DNA of 64,000 nt from Pseudomonas sp. S06B 330 (GTDB taxonomy: Bacteria > Pseudomonadota > Gammaproteobacteria > Pseudomonadales > Pseudomonadaceae): the NCBI RefSeq assembly GCF_002845275.2, contig NZ_CP088149.1:2848501-2912500 (forward strand), in the 5' to 3' direction. The translations under genes and the position numbers were made by a program. This document shows, one piece after another, positions 1-8,934 of the stretch (its first letter is position 1; the number at the start of each line of letters is the position of its first letter). The notes beneath the pieces are model-generated. The model was given only the letters and a program-made list of their open reading frames with translations. It ran no database searches and was not told the origin of the DNA.

Positions 1-1458
1 CTGCCGGCCTGGTGGTGGCTGGCGGGGGGCCTGATGAGCGTATTGGGCGCTCTGCTGGCAGGCGCTGGCAGTGTGCTGCGTGCGGCCCGTCTGCCGCTGC
101 TGGCCCTGGCACAACCGCAGGCGTGGCGAATGGCCCAAGGGCCCTGGTTGAAGCGTCAGGCCGCAGTTGCAGGGGTTTTGCTGCTGGTGGCGGTCAGTTG
201 TTGGCAGTTGGGCAACAGCCTGCCCAGCGCTTTGGTGTTGCTTGCTGCATTGCTGTTGGCCGCAGCGCTGCTGTTGCCTGCCTTGCTCGATGGCGCGCTG
301 GTGATCTTGACACGCTACTGCCATCGACCCCTGGCGCAATGGTTCATCGCCGACAGTCGCCAACAGTTACCGGCGCTGAACCTGGCACTGATGGCATTGT
401 TGCTTGCCTTGGCAGCCAGTGTCGGCGTGGGCAGCATGACTGAGGGCTTTCGCAAAACCTTTACTGGCTGGCTTGACCAGCGCCTGTCCGCCGACCTGTA
501 CGTTAGCCCTCGAGACACTCGGCAAGGTTTGCACGTGCGCGATTGGCTTGCCCAGCAGCCGACCGTCACGGCGGTGCTGCCCAACTGGCGTGTTGAGGTA
601 CGTCTGAACGACTGGCCAGTACAGCTTCAGGGCATCATCGATGATCCCGGTTACCGTTCACACTGGCCGTTACTGGAACACCGCACACGTGCCTGGGAAC
701 AACTGGCCAGCGGTCGCGCCGTCATGCTCAGTGAGCAACTGGCCCGGCGCTTGGGCCTGCAGCTCGGCGATCGTCTGCAACTGCCTGGTGAGTCGATACC
801 CGCGATGACCGTGGTGGGTGTGTATGCCGACTACGGCAACCCCAAGGGCCATCTGCTGGTTAACGCCGACTGGCTGCGCCGGTACTGGCCGCAGGCGAGT
901 CTCACGGGGCTGAGCATCAGTCTGCCGCCCGAAGGGCTTACCGGGCTTAAAACCGAGCTGCAGCAACGCTTTGCCCTGGATGACAGCCGTGTTGTCGAGC
1001 AATCGAGTTTGAAACACTGGTCGACCGAAGTCTTCAGCCGGACCTTTGCCGCCACCACAGCCCTCAATAGCCTGACGTTGGGTGTTGCCGGTATCGCGTT
1101 GTTTATCAGCCTGCTGACATTGGCGCAGAGTCGCCTGGGACAACTGGCGCCACTATGGGCCCTGGGCGTAGGACGCACACAGCTGATCTGCTTATCGCTT
1201 GGCCAGACCTTGATGCTGAGCAGCCTCACCGTGGTGTTGGCGATCCCCTTGGGCATAGCCCTTGCCTGGTGCCTGGTGGCCGTGGTCAACGTGCAGGCGT
1301 TTGGCTGGCGGTTGCCGCTGCACCTGTTTCCCCTGCAACTGCTGCACTTGGCATTGCTGGGTGTGCTCACCAGCCTGTTGGCCAGTGCTTGGCCGCTGTG
1401 GCAATTGGCGCGGCGTCAGCCAAGCGAACTGTTGAGGCGATTTGCCGATGAAGCCTGA
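1..1458 (+). CDS. ABC transporter permease, FtsX/MacB-like (5' end outside window)
   Basis: The reading frame is open from the first base, so the ATG at 34 is probably internal and the gene starts upstream. The visible 485 residues hold hydrophobic segments near residues 60-100 and 130-150, then a soluble periplasmic-type stretch of about 200 residues, then three hydrophobic segments in the last 130 residues. This is the layout of the second half of a duplicated FtsX permease, which works with an ATPase to export or move lipids or lipoproteins. The final residues run into the next gene, which starts 11 bases before this stop, so the two are translationally coupled. ABC permease of the FtsX type is clear; the substrate is unknown. 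Confidence 0.8.
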   Translation: MPAWWWLAGGLMSVLGALLAGAGSVLRAARLPLLALAQPQAWRMAQGPWLKRQAAVAGVLLLVAVSCWQLGNSLPSALVLLAALLLAAALLLPALLDGALVILTRYCHRPLAQWFIADSRQQLPALNLALMALLLALAASVGVGSMTEGFRKTFTGWLDQRLSADLYVSPRDTRQGLHVRDWLAQQPTVTAVLPNWRVEVRLNDWPVQLQGIIDDPGYRSHWPLLEHRTRAWEQLASGRAVMLSEQLARRLGLQLGDRLQLPGESIPAMTVVGVYADYGNPKGHLLVNADWLRRYWPQASLTGLSISLPPEGLTGLKTELQQRFALDDSRVVEQSSLKHWSTEVFSRTFAATTALNSLTLGVAGIALFISLLTLAQSRLGQLAPLWALGVGRTQLICLSLGQTLMLSSLTVVLAIPLGIALAWCLVAVVNVQAFGWRLPLHLFPLQLLHLALLGVLTSLLASAWPLWQLARRQPSELLRRFADEA

Positions 1459-2512
1459 AGCCTGTGTATTGATGCTGGTCCTGCTGCTGTGCGGGTGTGA
1501 TCAACCTGTGCCGTCTGCGAAAAACTTTGCCGGACTGGGGCAGGATGCTGCGGCTTTTAAACAGGTGACGCGCAATCGAGTGCTGGTGTTTCCCCTTGAC
1601 CACGGTGCCCATGAGGGTTTTCGCATTGAGTGGTGGTACGTCACCGCCAACCTCAAGGACAGCCAAGGGCGTGACTGGGGCGTGCAGTGGACCTTGTTCC
1701 GCTCGGCCCTGCGCCCCGGTCCGGAAACGGCTGACTGGAGCAGCCCGAACCTGTGGCTGGGGCACGCCGCGCTGACAGGCCCAGGCGGGCATCAATCCAG
1801 TGAGACGCTGGCGCGCGGCGGTATCGGCCAGGCGGGCGTTGAAACGCAACCGTTCCGGGCCTGGATCAACGACTGGTCGCTGCTGGGCAACGATGGCATC
1901 GATCACCTGCGCATGAGCGCCAGCGATCCGCGCTTTCGCTATGACTTGAACTTGGTCAGTGATCGGCCAGTGGTGCTGCATGGCATTCAGGGTTACAGCG
2001 AAAAATCTGGCAAAGGGCAAGCGTCTTACTACTACAGCCAGCCGTTTTACCGGGTTAGCGGTGAGGTCGAACGCGACGGTCAATGCATTGCGGTAACCGG
2101 CCAGGCCTGGCTGGACCGCGAATGGAGCAGCCAGCCGTTGGCGGCCAGCCAGTCAGGCTGGGACTGGTTTTCCCTGCACCTGGACAGTGGCGCCAAGTTG
2201 ATGCTGTTTCAGGTGCGCGAGGCCCAGGGTTTACCTTATCGGGCAGGTACCTGGATCAGTGCTGCAGGCCACGCCCAGGCATTGCAGAGCGAGCAGATCC
2301 AGCTTGAGGCGCTGGCCTGGACGCGTCAGCCACACGGGCCAGAAGTGCCGACGCGGTGGCGGGTACAGGTGCCGCTGCACGGCGTGGACGTGCAGGTTGA
2401 AGCCCTGGAGCCCAACGCCTGGATGAACACGCGCTTTGCTTACTGGGAAGGGCCGGTGCGCTTGAAGGGCAGTACAGGGGGCATCGGCTACCTGGAAATG
2501 ACCGGTTATTAA
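1448..2512 (+). CDS. AttH/CrtC-like lipocalin-fold lipoprotein
   Basis: A 354-residue protein. ATG at 1448 is preferred to the in-frame TTG two codons upstream. A hydrophobic N-terminus ends in LLLCGC near residue 18, which fits a signal peptidase II lipobox, so this is probably a lipoprotein. The body has the EWWYVTANL and LDREWSSQ motifs typical of the AttH / carotenoid 1,2-hydratase-like family (paired lipocalin-like domains). Members commonly sit behind an ABC ATPase and an FtsX permease, as here. It may be a periplasmic carrier or hydrolase for the exported lipid; no carotenoid genes are nearby, so a hydratase role is unlikely. Confidence 0.75.
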   Translation: MKPEACVLMLVLLLCGCDQPVPSAKNFAGLGQDAAAFKQVTRNRVLVFPLDHGAHEGFRIEWWYVTANLKDSQGRDWGVQWTLFRSALRPGPETADWSSPNLWLGHAALTGPGGHQSSETLARGGIGQAGVETQPFRAWINDWSLLGNDGIDHLRMSASDPRFRYDLNLVSDRPVVLHGIQGYSEKSGKGQASYYYSQPFYRVSGEVERDGQCIAVTGQAWLDREWSSQPLAASQSGWDWFSLHLDSGAKLMLFQVREAQGLPYRAGTWISAAGHAQALQSEQIQLEALAWTRQPHGPEVPTRWRVQVPLHGVDVQVEALEPNAWMNTRFAYWEGPVRLKGSTGGIGYLEMTGY

Positions 2513-2527
2513 CGATGTGCCGCTGCT

Positions 2528-2557
2528 TTGACACCCAAAGCCTGAGTGTACTGTAAT
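2528..2557 (+). promoter_or_regulatory. Candidate sigma-70 promoter for the DUF2628 gene
   Basis: TTGACA at 2528-2533 is followed after 18 bases by TGTAAT at 2552-2557, matching the -35 and -10 hexamers at 11 of 12 positions. It lies in the 232-base gap after the AttH gene. The leader to the next ATG would be about 180 bases. Confidence 0.45.
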
Positions 2558-2744
2558 AAGTAGTCACTTTTTTGTGCATAATTACCTTGCGCAGGAAATT
2601 ATTTCCACGCGGGAACTTTACTGAAAAAGTGCTTTCCATAGCCTGCCTTGCTGGCCACATGACATGCCTGGCAGCTAGCAGCGCCGCGCAACATCAAGGA
2701 CATCAGGAAGCAACACATCTTTCATGGATCAAAGGACTAAGTGA

Positions 2745-3170
2745 ATGAGCACGACAGAACAGGTGCAGGAACCTAGCAAGTACAGCGAAAAATGGCAGAA
2801 GCGTTTTGCGTTCTTTGACGCTCACGGTGCCCCCAGTGAGCCGGGTTACAAAGTGGCACTTAAGGCGCTTCCGTTCAAGCAGAGAGTAACCATCAACACA
2901 AACATTATTGCCTTCTTCTTTGGGCCGATTTATCTGTTTGTGCTGGGGCTGTGGAAGAAAAACCTGACACTGATAGCGATTATTGTTGCAGTCAACGTTG
3001 CCCTGGAAATTTTGTATTCCTATGTCCATATCAGCTTTGCCCAGCAACTCGACTTTGGTGTGGGCTTTGCCTTCAACCTTTTATATGCGATGACGACTAA
3101 CTACGCTTATTACCTGAAGGAACAAAAGGGTGAGCAGGGGTGGAATCCGTTTAAAGGCATGCGCTGGTAA
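2745..3170 (+). CDS. DUF2628 small membrane protein
   Basis: A 141-residue protein preceded by AAGGAC. Residues 1-45 are polar and charged, and two or three hydrophobic stretches follow (about 55-75, 78-97 and 103-120). The short length, the polar lead containing a WQKRFAFFD stretch and the paired membrane segments fit the DUF2628 family of inner-membrane proteins of unknown function. It stands alone between the AttH gene and a REP hairpin, with a plausible promoter of its own. Confidence 0.7.
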   Translation: MSTTEQVQEPSKYSEKWQKRFAFFDAHGAPSEPGYKVALKALPFKQRVTINTNIIAFFFGPIYLFVLGLWKKNLTLIAIIVAVNVALEILYSYVHISFAQQLDFGVGFAFNLLYAMTTNYAYYLKEQKGEQGWNPFKGMRW

Positions 3171-3211
3171 GCATCGCCCAACTGCATAGGCGAAACGTCT
3201 TGAGCCGTCCC

Positions 3212-3248
3212 TTGTAGCCGCAACCCCGTGCCTTGGCAGCGGCTACAA
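3212..3248. repeat. REP-type inverted repeat
   Basis: TTGTAGCCGC at 3212-3221 and GCGGCTACAA at 3239-3248 form a perfect 10-base inverted repeat. The GTAGCCGC arm is the same as in the 156-bp satellite at 19901-20936. It lies between two convergent genes and may act as a bidirectional transcription stop. Confidence 0.75.
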
Positions 3249-3265
3249 CAAGTGATGCTACTGTT

Positions 3266-4057
3266 TCAGGCTTTTGCCGGGTCAAGAAAGGCGCTGACAG
3301 CGGCCAATACCGCATCCGGGTATTCCCGGTGCGGGACATGGCCGCAATCAGGCAGTATCCGCAGGCTTGCCGGGCCGGCGGTCAGGGCAGCGATACGTTG
3401 AGGGTGAAGCGCAGAGCCGAACTCGTCGCGATCACCATGTACCGCCAGGGTCGGACAGCGCACCCGCGACAATTGCGCATCCAGGCGCCATTGACTGAAG
3501 GCGTCGGACAGCCAGTTGTCGACCCAGGCACGTAACACCCAATGGGCTTTTTCACCGTGATACTTCTGCAACCGGGCCATCTGCCCAGGTTCGGCAAACT
3601 GACGTTCGGCATCGCGAATGCCGGCTAACGTGCGGTCTTCGACGAAAGCCTGCGCCGATTCGCTGATCACGTGCTGGCAGGCCTGTGGGTAGGCGGCGGC
3701 GCAGCCCACCGCCATTCCACCCCCCACGCTGTGGCCGAATACCACGAACGCGTTGAAGTCCAGTTGCTCGCGCAGGGCCTGAAACCCTGCCTGCGCTTCG
3801 TTTTCAACAAAATTGGCGGGCAGGGTGCCGGGGAAGGGTGCAGAGCGCCCGAAACCCAGGCGATCATAAGCAATGACCTGGCGCCCACACGCCGTTGCCA
3901 ATTGTTCAGGGAACTCACGCCACAAGGCCACGCAACCCAGCGAATCGTGCAACAGCACAATCGGCGCGCCGTGTTCAACGTACGGGCGCCAGGATTGGGC
4001 GAACAGTTGCCCGTGCGAGGTGTCGATCCAGTGTTGTTCGATAGAGAGGGGTGGCAT
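3266..4057 (-). CDS. Alpha/beta-fold hydrolase
   Basis: A 263-residue protein. The start at 4057 (MPPLS) is chosen because an upstream extension would be low-complexity and lacks family similarity. It has an oxyanion HDS motif near residue 36, the nucleophile elbow GHSVGGG near residue 100, an acidic residue in HGDRDEFG and the terminal GHVPHREYP histidine, giving a Ser-Asp-His triad. It is the last gene of a minus-strand group with a nitronate-monooxygenase-like protein and two ACADs. It could be an esterase releasing the acid or alcohol that feeds the pathway, or a CoA-ester hydrolase; the substrate is unknown. Confidence 0.8.
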   Translation of the reverse strand: MPPLSIEQHWIDTSHGQLFAQSWRPYVEHGAPIVLLHDSLGCVALWREFPEQLATACGRQVIAYDRLGFGRSAPFPGTLPANFVENEAQAGFQALREQLDFNAFVVFGHSVGGGMAVGCAAAYPQACQHVISESAQAFVEDRTLAGIRDAERQFAEPGQMARLQKYHGEKAHWVLRAWVDNWLSDAFSQWRLDAQLSRVRCPTLAVHGDRDEFGSALHPQRIAALTAGPASLRILPDCGHVPHREYPDAVLAAVSAFLDPAKA

Positions 4058-4131
4058 GGGGTCATTTCCATTGACTTGAACGCAGTCAATCCTACCTGAA
4101 GAACGGCACCGGCCTGCAACGGCCATCCCCT

Positions 4132-5058
4132 TTAAGGGATCACGGCAGCTGCTTGCTGGTATTCGCGCTCGAAGCGCTGGATCAACTCGGCTACGCTCGG
4201 CACATCGTCGATACTGCCAACGCCATGACCCGCCGCCCAGATGTCTTTCCACAATTTATGGCCATTGTGGCCGCCGGTTCCACCTTGGTCAGGTACCGGG
4301 GGAAGATTGTCCGGGTCCAGACCACTGCGCTCAATGCTGCATCGCAGGTAGTTGGCGCGCAGGCCGCTGAACAGAGCGGTGTTGACGATCTGGTCGGCAT
4401 CGGCTGCGAGCAGCATCTGTTTATAGCCAGGATCCACTTCACACTCCTGAGTGGCGAGAAACCGTGTGCCGACATAGCCCAGGTCCGCGCCCATGATGCG
4501 TGCGGCCAAAAGGTCCTTGCCCGAACTGATGCCACCGGCGAGCAGTAAGGTGCCGTTGAAGAAACGCCGTATTTCGTTGACGAACGCCAAGGGGTTGAGG
4601 CTACCACCGTGGCCGCCGGCCCCGGCGCAAACGGCGACCAGGCCATCGACGCCAGCCTCGGTGGCCTTGTACGCATGGCGGACACTGACCACGTCATGAA
4701 ACACCAAGCCGCCGTAGCCATGCACAGCGTCGACGACCTCACCCGGCGCCCCCACGCTGGTGATGACAATCGGCACCTTGTGTTTGACCAGCAACGCCAG
4801 GTCCTGGTCCTGGCGGGTATTGCTGCGCCGCACAATCTGGTTGATGGCGAACGGCGCGGGCACCGTCGCCATTTGCTCGGTGAGTTGCGTCAACCAGTCA
4901 TCCAGTTGTTGCGGGCTGCGCGCGTTGAGCGCCGGCATCGCGCCGATAATCCCGGCCCGGCATTGGGCGGCAACCAGCGCCGGGGTCGACGCCAGGAACA
5001 GCGGCGCCCCCAGCATGGGCAGGCGCAGTCGCGTGCTCAACCGCTCAGGCAAGGCCAT
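4132..5058 (-). CDS. Nitronate monooxygenase-family FMN protein
   Basis: A 308-residue TIM-barrel flavoprotein. ATG at 5058 overlaps the end of the upstream ACAD gene by 14 bases. GAGGHGG near residue 135 and AGGISSG near residue 170 are the family's active-site His and FMN-phosphate motifs. The 2-nitropropane dioxygenase/NMO family also includes enzymes that act on CoA thioesters, such as IpdC of steroid-ring degradation. Its position inside an ACAD operon makes a flavin-dependent oxidation or reduction of an acyl-CoA more likely than nitroalkane detoxification. That last step is inference. Confidence 0.75.
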   Translation of the reverse strand: MALPERLSTRLRLPMLGAPLFLASTPALVAAQCRAGIIGAMPALNARSPQQLDDWLTQLTEQMATVPAPFAINQIVRRSNTRQDQDLALLVKHKVPIVITSVGAPGEVVDAVHGYGGLVFHDVVSVRHAYKATEAGVDGLVAVCAGAGGHGGSLNPLAFVNEIRRFFNGTLLLAGGISSGKDLLAARIMGADLGYVGTRFLATQECEVDPGYKQMLLAADADQIVNTALFSGLRANYLRCSIERSGLDPDNLPPVPDQGGTGGHNGHKLWKDIWAAGHGVGSIDDVPSVAELIQRFEREYQQAAAVIP

Positions 5059-6211
5059 GGGCAGTTTCCTCGGTGTGGGAGGCGTGCAGGCCAAGATCAC
5101 GGGCAGTCAGGCCTGCCCAGAAGCCTTGGCTGCCGGCCGCGATTGCCGCCTGGCCCAGCACATCAGCCCACTGTGCATCACTGCCGAACTCATCGCGCCA
5201 TGACCACAGGCGACGGCTGCTGTAGTGCAAGCTGTGCTCGTGGGTAAAGCCAATGGCGCCATGTACCTGGTGACTGACAGACGCAGCCAGCGACGCCGCC
5301 TCACTGGCGCACACCTTGGCCACGGCAACATCGAAGGCCAGGCTGCTGCGCTCGCCGGGCCCGGCCTGCAGCAGCTGGCTGGCGCTGTGCAAGGCGACTT
5401 GCGCGGCGGTACGCGCCGCGCCAATGGCTCCGGCCATGTGCGCCAATTGCTGTTGGATCGCCTGAAACGTGCCAATGGCCTTGCCAAATTGGACACGCTC
5501 ATTGGCATAGGCCACGGCCTGGTCGAGGCTCGCCTCCAGCGCACCGACCAGCATGCACGCCCGCAGCAAAGCGCCGAGCAACCACACAGGTTCACGGATA
5601 CCGGCCAGCTGCAACGGCGCACTGGCGTGCACGGGGGCGGCGGTAAACTGCAGGGTGTCGCGCGCTTCACCGGCAACATTGCTCCCGGCCTCGAGGCTGA
5701 CCTGGGCCTGGCGCAGGTCGACCAGCGCTAGCCAACCCTGGGGATCAGCGACCACGGCCCACTGGCAACTGCGAGCCCAGGGTACATTGATGCAGCGGCC
5801 ATGGAGCAGGCCGTCTTTGTCCAGGTGCAGATCGCCGAGGCGACCGATCTGGATCAGGCTGATCGGCCCTTCGGGCACTGCCAGGCCGGCACGGGACAAC
5901 AGCAGCGCGGCAAGTAGGGTCTCGCTCAACGGCAACGGCACACTCCAGTACCCCAAGGCACGCAACACCGGGCTGACGTCCAGCCAGCTGGCACCGCTGC
6001 CACCGGCCTCCTCAGCCACCAGGGCCAAGGGCAGGCCAAGCTCAACAACCTGCTGCCACAGCGCGCTGGCGGGCTCACCGGCGTCGAAGCGCGCCAGCAA
6101 CTGGGCGTTGACCTGATCAGTGAACAGGCGCTCAACGCTGTCGGCGATCAGCGATTGCAGGGGCGACGGGGCGCTGGTATCGAGATTTTCAACAATCATG
6201 GGCTGGTTCAT
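5045..6211 (-). CDS. Acyl-CoA dehydrogenase, likely partner (beta-type) subunit
   Basis: A 388-residue ACAD with an alpha-helical N-domain, a reduced beta-domain and a C-terminal VHGAIGFTHEH motif near residue 330, which corresponds to the FAD/substrate helix. Its start overlaps the stop of the next ACAD by 4 bases (ATGA). Side-by-side ACAD genes of this kind usually make alpha2-beta2 heterotetramers, as described for steroid side-chain enzymes (FadE28/29, Scd1AB). It probably oxidises an acyl-CoA to the enoyl-CoA together with the 6208-7350 product, passing electrons to ETF. Confidence 0.8.
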   Translation of the reverse strand: MNQPMIVENLDTSAPSPLQSLIADSVERLFTDQVNAQLLARFDAGEPASALWQQVVELGLPLALVAEEAGGSGASWLDVSPVLRALGYWSVPLPLSETLLAALLLSRAGLAVPEGPISLIQIGRLGDLHLDKDGLLHGRCINVPWARSCQWAVVADPQGWLALVDLRQAQVSLEAGSNVAGEARDTLQFTAAPVHASAPLQLAGIREPVWLLGALLRACMLVGALEASLDQAVAYANERVQFGKAIGTFQAIQQQLAHMAGAIGAARTAAQVALHSASQLLQAGPGERSSLAFDVAVAKVCASEAASLAASVSHQVHGAIGFTHEHSLHYSSRRLWSWRDEFGSDAQWADVLGQAAIAAGSQGFWAGLTARDLGLHASHTEETAHGLA

Positions 6212-7350
6212 CGCAGGCCTAATCCTCGGGCAATGATTCCACGAAGAATTTCGCGGGTGCCGCCACGCAGGGAAAACGACGGGGCGGTCTGGGTCAGGTA
6301 ACGCATCACCTGGTCAAGGGCGCTGCCGGGCTCGCGGCTGCCACCAAACAGGTCATGGGCAAGGTCGGGCAACGCCTGTTCGAGCAGCGCGCCCTGGTCT
6401 TTGACCAAGGCTGCGGGGGTCGCTGGGTTTTCACCGCGGGCGAGCATGCCGGCCACGCCCAGGGACATCTGCCGCAATGCCGCATAGCGTGCCGCGACGC
6501 GGCCGAGGCTGATGCGCTGGCGACTGTCGTTGGCATCGGCGGCGTCGAGCATTTCCAGGTACAGCTGGGTGCAGCTGAGGTAACGCTCCGGGCCGCTGCG
6601 TTCCAGGGCCAGTTCGGCGCCCACCTGTTTCCAACCATCACCCGGTTTGCCAATCAGGAAATCGTCGGGAACGAAGACGTTCTCCAGGAATACTTCATTG
6701 AAGTCATGCTCGCCGAGCATGTTGTAGATTGGCCGTACCGTGACGCCCGGCGCCTGCATGTCGATCAACAGTTGCGAGAGGCCGGTGTGGCGGTTATCGG
6801 CCTCTTTGGGGCCGGTGCGCAGCAAGGTGACCATGTAGTGGCAACGCTGAGCACCGGTGGTCCAGACCTTGCTGCCATTGACCAGCCAGCCGCCGTCGGT
6901 TTTCTGCGCACGAGTGCGCACCGAGGCCAGGTCCGAGCCTACGTCGGGTTCACTCATGCCAATACAGAACAGCAACTCGCCGCGGGCAATGGCCGGCAAC
7001 AGGCGTGGGGCCAGCACCTCGGGGGAGAACTTCATCAGCAACGGGCCGGACTGACGTTCGGCAATCCAGTGCGCATTCACGGGCGCGCCGGCTGCCAGCA
7101 ATTCTTCCAGGACGACGTAGCGTTCAAGGGCGCTGCGTTCGTGGCCGCCATACCGCTTGGGCCAGGTCATTCCCAGCCAGCCGCGCGCGCCCAGCTTGCG
7201 ACTGAAGTCGGGGTCGGCACCGTTCCAGTTCTTGGCGCGTTGCTCGGCGGGATAGTCTTTCAACGCGTCAGCGAGAAATTCGCGGACCTCGGTGCGCAAG
7301 GCGTCTGCCTTGGCATCCAGATGACAGGGCCGGATATCGAGTGCCTGCAT
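6208..7350 (-). CDS. Acyl-CoA dehydrogenase, likely FadE29-type large subunit
   Basis: A 380-residue ACAD with the central CIGMSEPDVGSD motif near residue 133 and VNGSKVWTT, and a C-terminal LRGGTREILRGIIARGLG stretch typical of the catalytic or FAD-binding partner in heteromeric ACADs. It is the first gene of a four-gene minus-strand operon (ACAD, ACAD, NMO-like, hydrolase) and is divergent from the enoyl-CoA hydratase at 7491. The 140-base gap carries a palindrome that could be the operator of the TetR protein at 8288. No strong Shine-Dalgarno is visible before the ATG at 7350. Confidence 0.82.
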   Translation of the reverse strand: MQALDIRPCHLDAKADALRTEVREFLADALKDYPAEQRAKNWNGADPDFSRKLGARGWLGMTWPKRYGGHERSALERYVVLEELLAAGAPVNAHWIAERQSGPLLMKFSPEVLAPRLLPAIARGELLFCIGMSEPDVGSDLASVRTRAQKTDGGWLVNGSKVWTTGAQRCHYMVTLLRTGPKEADNRHTGLSQLLIDMQAPGVTVRPIYNMLGEHDFNEVFLENVFVPDDFLIGKPGDGWKQVGAELALERSGPERYLSCTQLYLEMLDAADANDSRQRISLGRVAARYAALRQMSLGVAGMLARGENPATPAALVKDQGALLEQALPDLAHDLFGGSREPGSALDQVMRYLTQTAPSFSLRGGTREILRGIIARGLGLR

Positions 7351-7392
7351 GGCTGTGTGCTCGTGTGATTGAAGGAGCGGGGTTCAATCTAA

Positions 7393-7414
7393 ACTTGCTG
7401 AACGCCCAACAAGT
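7393..7414. promoter_or_regulatory. Palindromic candidate operator for the TetR regulator
   Basis: ACTTGCTG at 7393-7400, six bases, then CAACAAGT at 7407-7414: an inverted repeat with 7 of 8 pairs matching. Size and symmetry suit a TetR dimer. It lies in the divergent gap between the ACAD operon and the hydratase-TetR operon, so one site could control both. Confidence 0.5.
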
Positions 7415-7490
7415 AAATAACCTAGCAGCAACCGTTGCAGCGAAGCAAGTAGCTGTCGATCCCTTACCTTGTGTTCAATCCGGAGCCTGC

Positions 7491-8276
7491 ATGTCTACTG
7501 ATACCGCCTTTGTCCCTGGCCGCGGCCTTGCGCTGCAACTCGATGGTCATGTCGCGACCTTGAGTTTCAGTCGTCCGCCGTTGAATTTTTTTGATGCCGA
7601 GCTGATTCAGGACCTGGCCAACACCCTGGATTACCTGGATCAGCTGCCCGCGTGCCGGGTGACGGTGCTGGTCGCAGAGGGCAAAGTGTTCTGCGCCGGT
7701 GCCGATTTTTCCGGCGCCGATCAGTGTGATCCGCAGTATCCGCGGCGGGTGTACAAGTCGGCGGTGCGCCTGTTTCGTACCCGCAAGCCGTTGATCTGTG
7801 TGGTCGAAGGCGCGGCGGTGGGGGGCGGCTTGGGTCTGGCACTAGTGGCCGATTTCCGTGTAACCAGCGAGAAAGCGCGCTTCTCGGCCAACTTCAACCG
7901 CCTGGGCATTCATCAAGGCTTCGGCATTTCGGTTACCATGCCGCGCCTGGTCGGTGTGCAGATGGCGTCGCTGCTGATTGCTACGGGCCGTCGCATCGAT
8001 GGCCGTGAGGCGGTGCGTATTGGCCTTGCCGATGTATTGGCCGAGCCTGGCCAGGAGCGTCAGGCCGCGCGCACGCTGGCAGAAGAAATTGCCGCCAGCG
8101 CGCCCGCTGCGGTGATGTCCAGCCGTGAGACCCTGCGCATGGGCCTGGCCGATGCCGTCGACCGGATCATCGACCGTGAAGCCAGCGAGCAGGAATGGCA
8201 GATTGTCAGCGCCGACTTTGCCGAAGGCACCCGTGCCATGGCCGAGCGGCGCCAACCCATTTTTACCGGTAAGTAA
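7491..8276 (+). CDS. Enoyl-CoA hydratase/isomerase family protein
   Basis: A 261-residue crotonase-fold protein started at the ATG preceded by CGGAGC. It contains FCAGADFSG near residue 65 (oxyanion-hole region) and EGAAVGGGLGLALVADFRV near residue 105, both hallmarks of the superfamily. Asn and Gly replace the usual glutamates in part of the active site (RLGIHQGFG), so hydratase, isomerase or another CoA-ester reaction are all possible. It is followed after 11 bases by the TetR gene and is divergent from the paired ACADs, whose enoyl-CoA product it may hydrate. Confidence 0.8.
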   Translation: MSTDTAFVPGRGLALQLDGHVATLSFSRPPLNFFDAELIQDLANTLDYLDQLPACRVTVLVAEGKVFCAGADFSGADQCDPQYPRRVYKSAVRLFRTRKPLICVVEGAAVGGGLGLALVADFRVTSEKARFSANFNRLGIHQGFGISVTMPRLVGVQMASLLIATGRRIDGREAVRIGLADVLAEPGQERQAARTLAEEIAASAPAAVMSSRETLRMGLADAVDRIIDREASEQEWQIVSADFAEGTRAMAERRQPIFTGK

Positions 8277-8287
8277 GGAATTACCTG

Positions 8288-8926
8288 ATGGAACCCGCTG
8301 ATAAAACCGTCGCCCACGGCTCCCGCCGTACCCAGGCCGAACGCCGTGGTGAAGCCGAGCAACGCCTGTTGCAGGCGGCGCGGCAGATTGTGGCGCGCAA
8401 GGGCTGGGTCGGCATGACCTTGTCTGAAGTGGGCGAGGAGGCGGGCTACAGCCGAGGCCTGGCAACGCATCATTTTGGCAGCAAGGCCGGCCTGCTGCGG
8501 GCGCTGGCGGGCTTCGTCAATGATAACTTCATGAGCCTGGTGCAGGTCGAGGCGCCGAAATGGCGTCCCGGCCTGGGTGCGCTCAAAGGTTTTGTCAGTG
8601 TCTACCTGGGACGCAGTGACAGCGACTGGGTTAATAGCCGGGCGCTGTTGTCATTGATGAGTGAAGCGGTGACCCAGGACTCGGAAACCGCGCAGATCTT
8701 GGCGCAGTACAACCGCTCGGTACAGCAGCACCTGGCCGCCTGCATCAGCGAGGGAATCGCTGCGGGTGAAATTCGTGCCGGGATCGAGCCGCTGGCCGGC
8801 GCAGTGCTGATCCTCGGTACATTGCGTGGGTCGATGCTGCAGTATCTGCTCGACCCAGAGGGCATCGAGCTGGCGCTGTTGCATAAGCAACTGCTCGATT
8901 TCCTTGATACCGCCATGGCCGTCTGA
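8288..8926 (+). CDS. TetR-family transcriptional regulator
   Basis: A 212-residue protein with a helix-turn-helix at residues 44-63 (TLSEVGEEAGYSRG, then HHFGSKAGLL), typical of TetR. The C-terminal two thirds should bind a ligand, plausibly an acyl-CoA of the pathway. It sits 11 bases behind the hydratase gene, so it is co-transcribed, and probably controls the divergent 5045-7350 and 7491-8926 operons through the palindrome at 7393. It stops 8 bases before the end of the convergent LuxR gene. Confidence 0.88.
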   Translation: MEPADKTVAHGSRRTQAERRGEAEQRLLQAARQIVARKGWVGMTLSEVGEEAGYSRGLATHHFGSKAGLLRALAGFVNDNFMSLVQVEAPKWRPGLGALKGFVSVYLGRSDSDWVNSRALLSLMSEAVTQDSETAQILAQYNRSVQQHLAACISEGIAAGEIRAGIEPLAGAVLILGTLRGSMLQYLLDPEGIELALLHKQLLDFLDTAMAV

Positions 8927-8934
8927 GCTCCGGC

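Noticed and set aside
1448..2512. The AttH protein as a carotenoid biosynthesis enzyme
   Set aside because: It is lipoprotein-like, coupled to an ABC permease, and no carotenoid genes are nearby.
3266..4252. The longer start of the alpha/beta hydrolase at 4252
   Set aside because: The extra 65 residues overlap the end of the neighbouring NMO-like gene and have no similarity to hydrolases.
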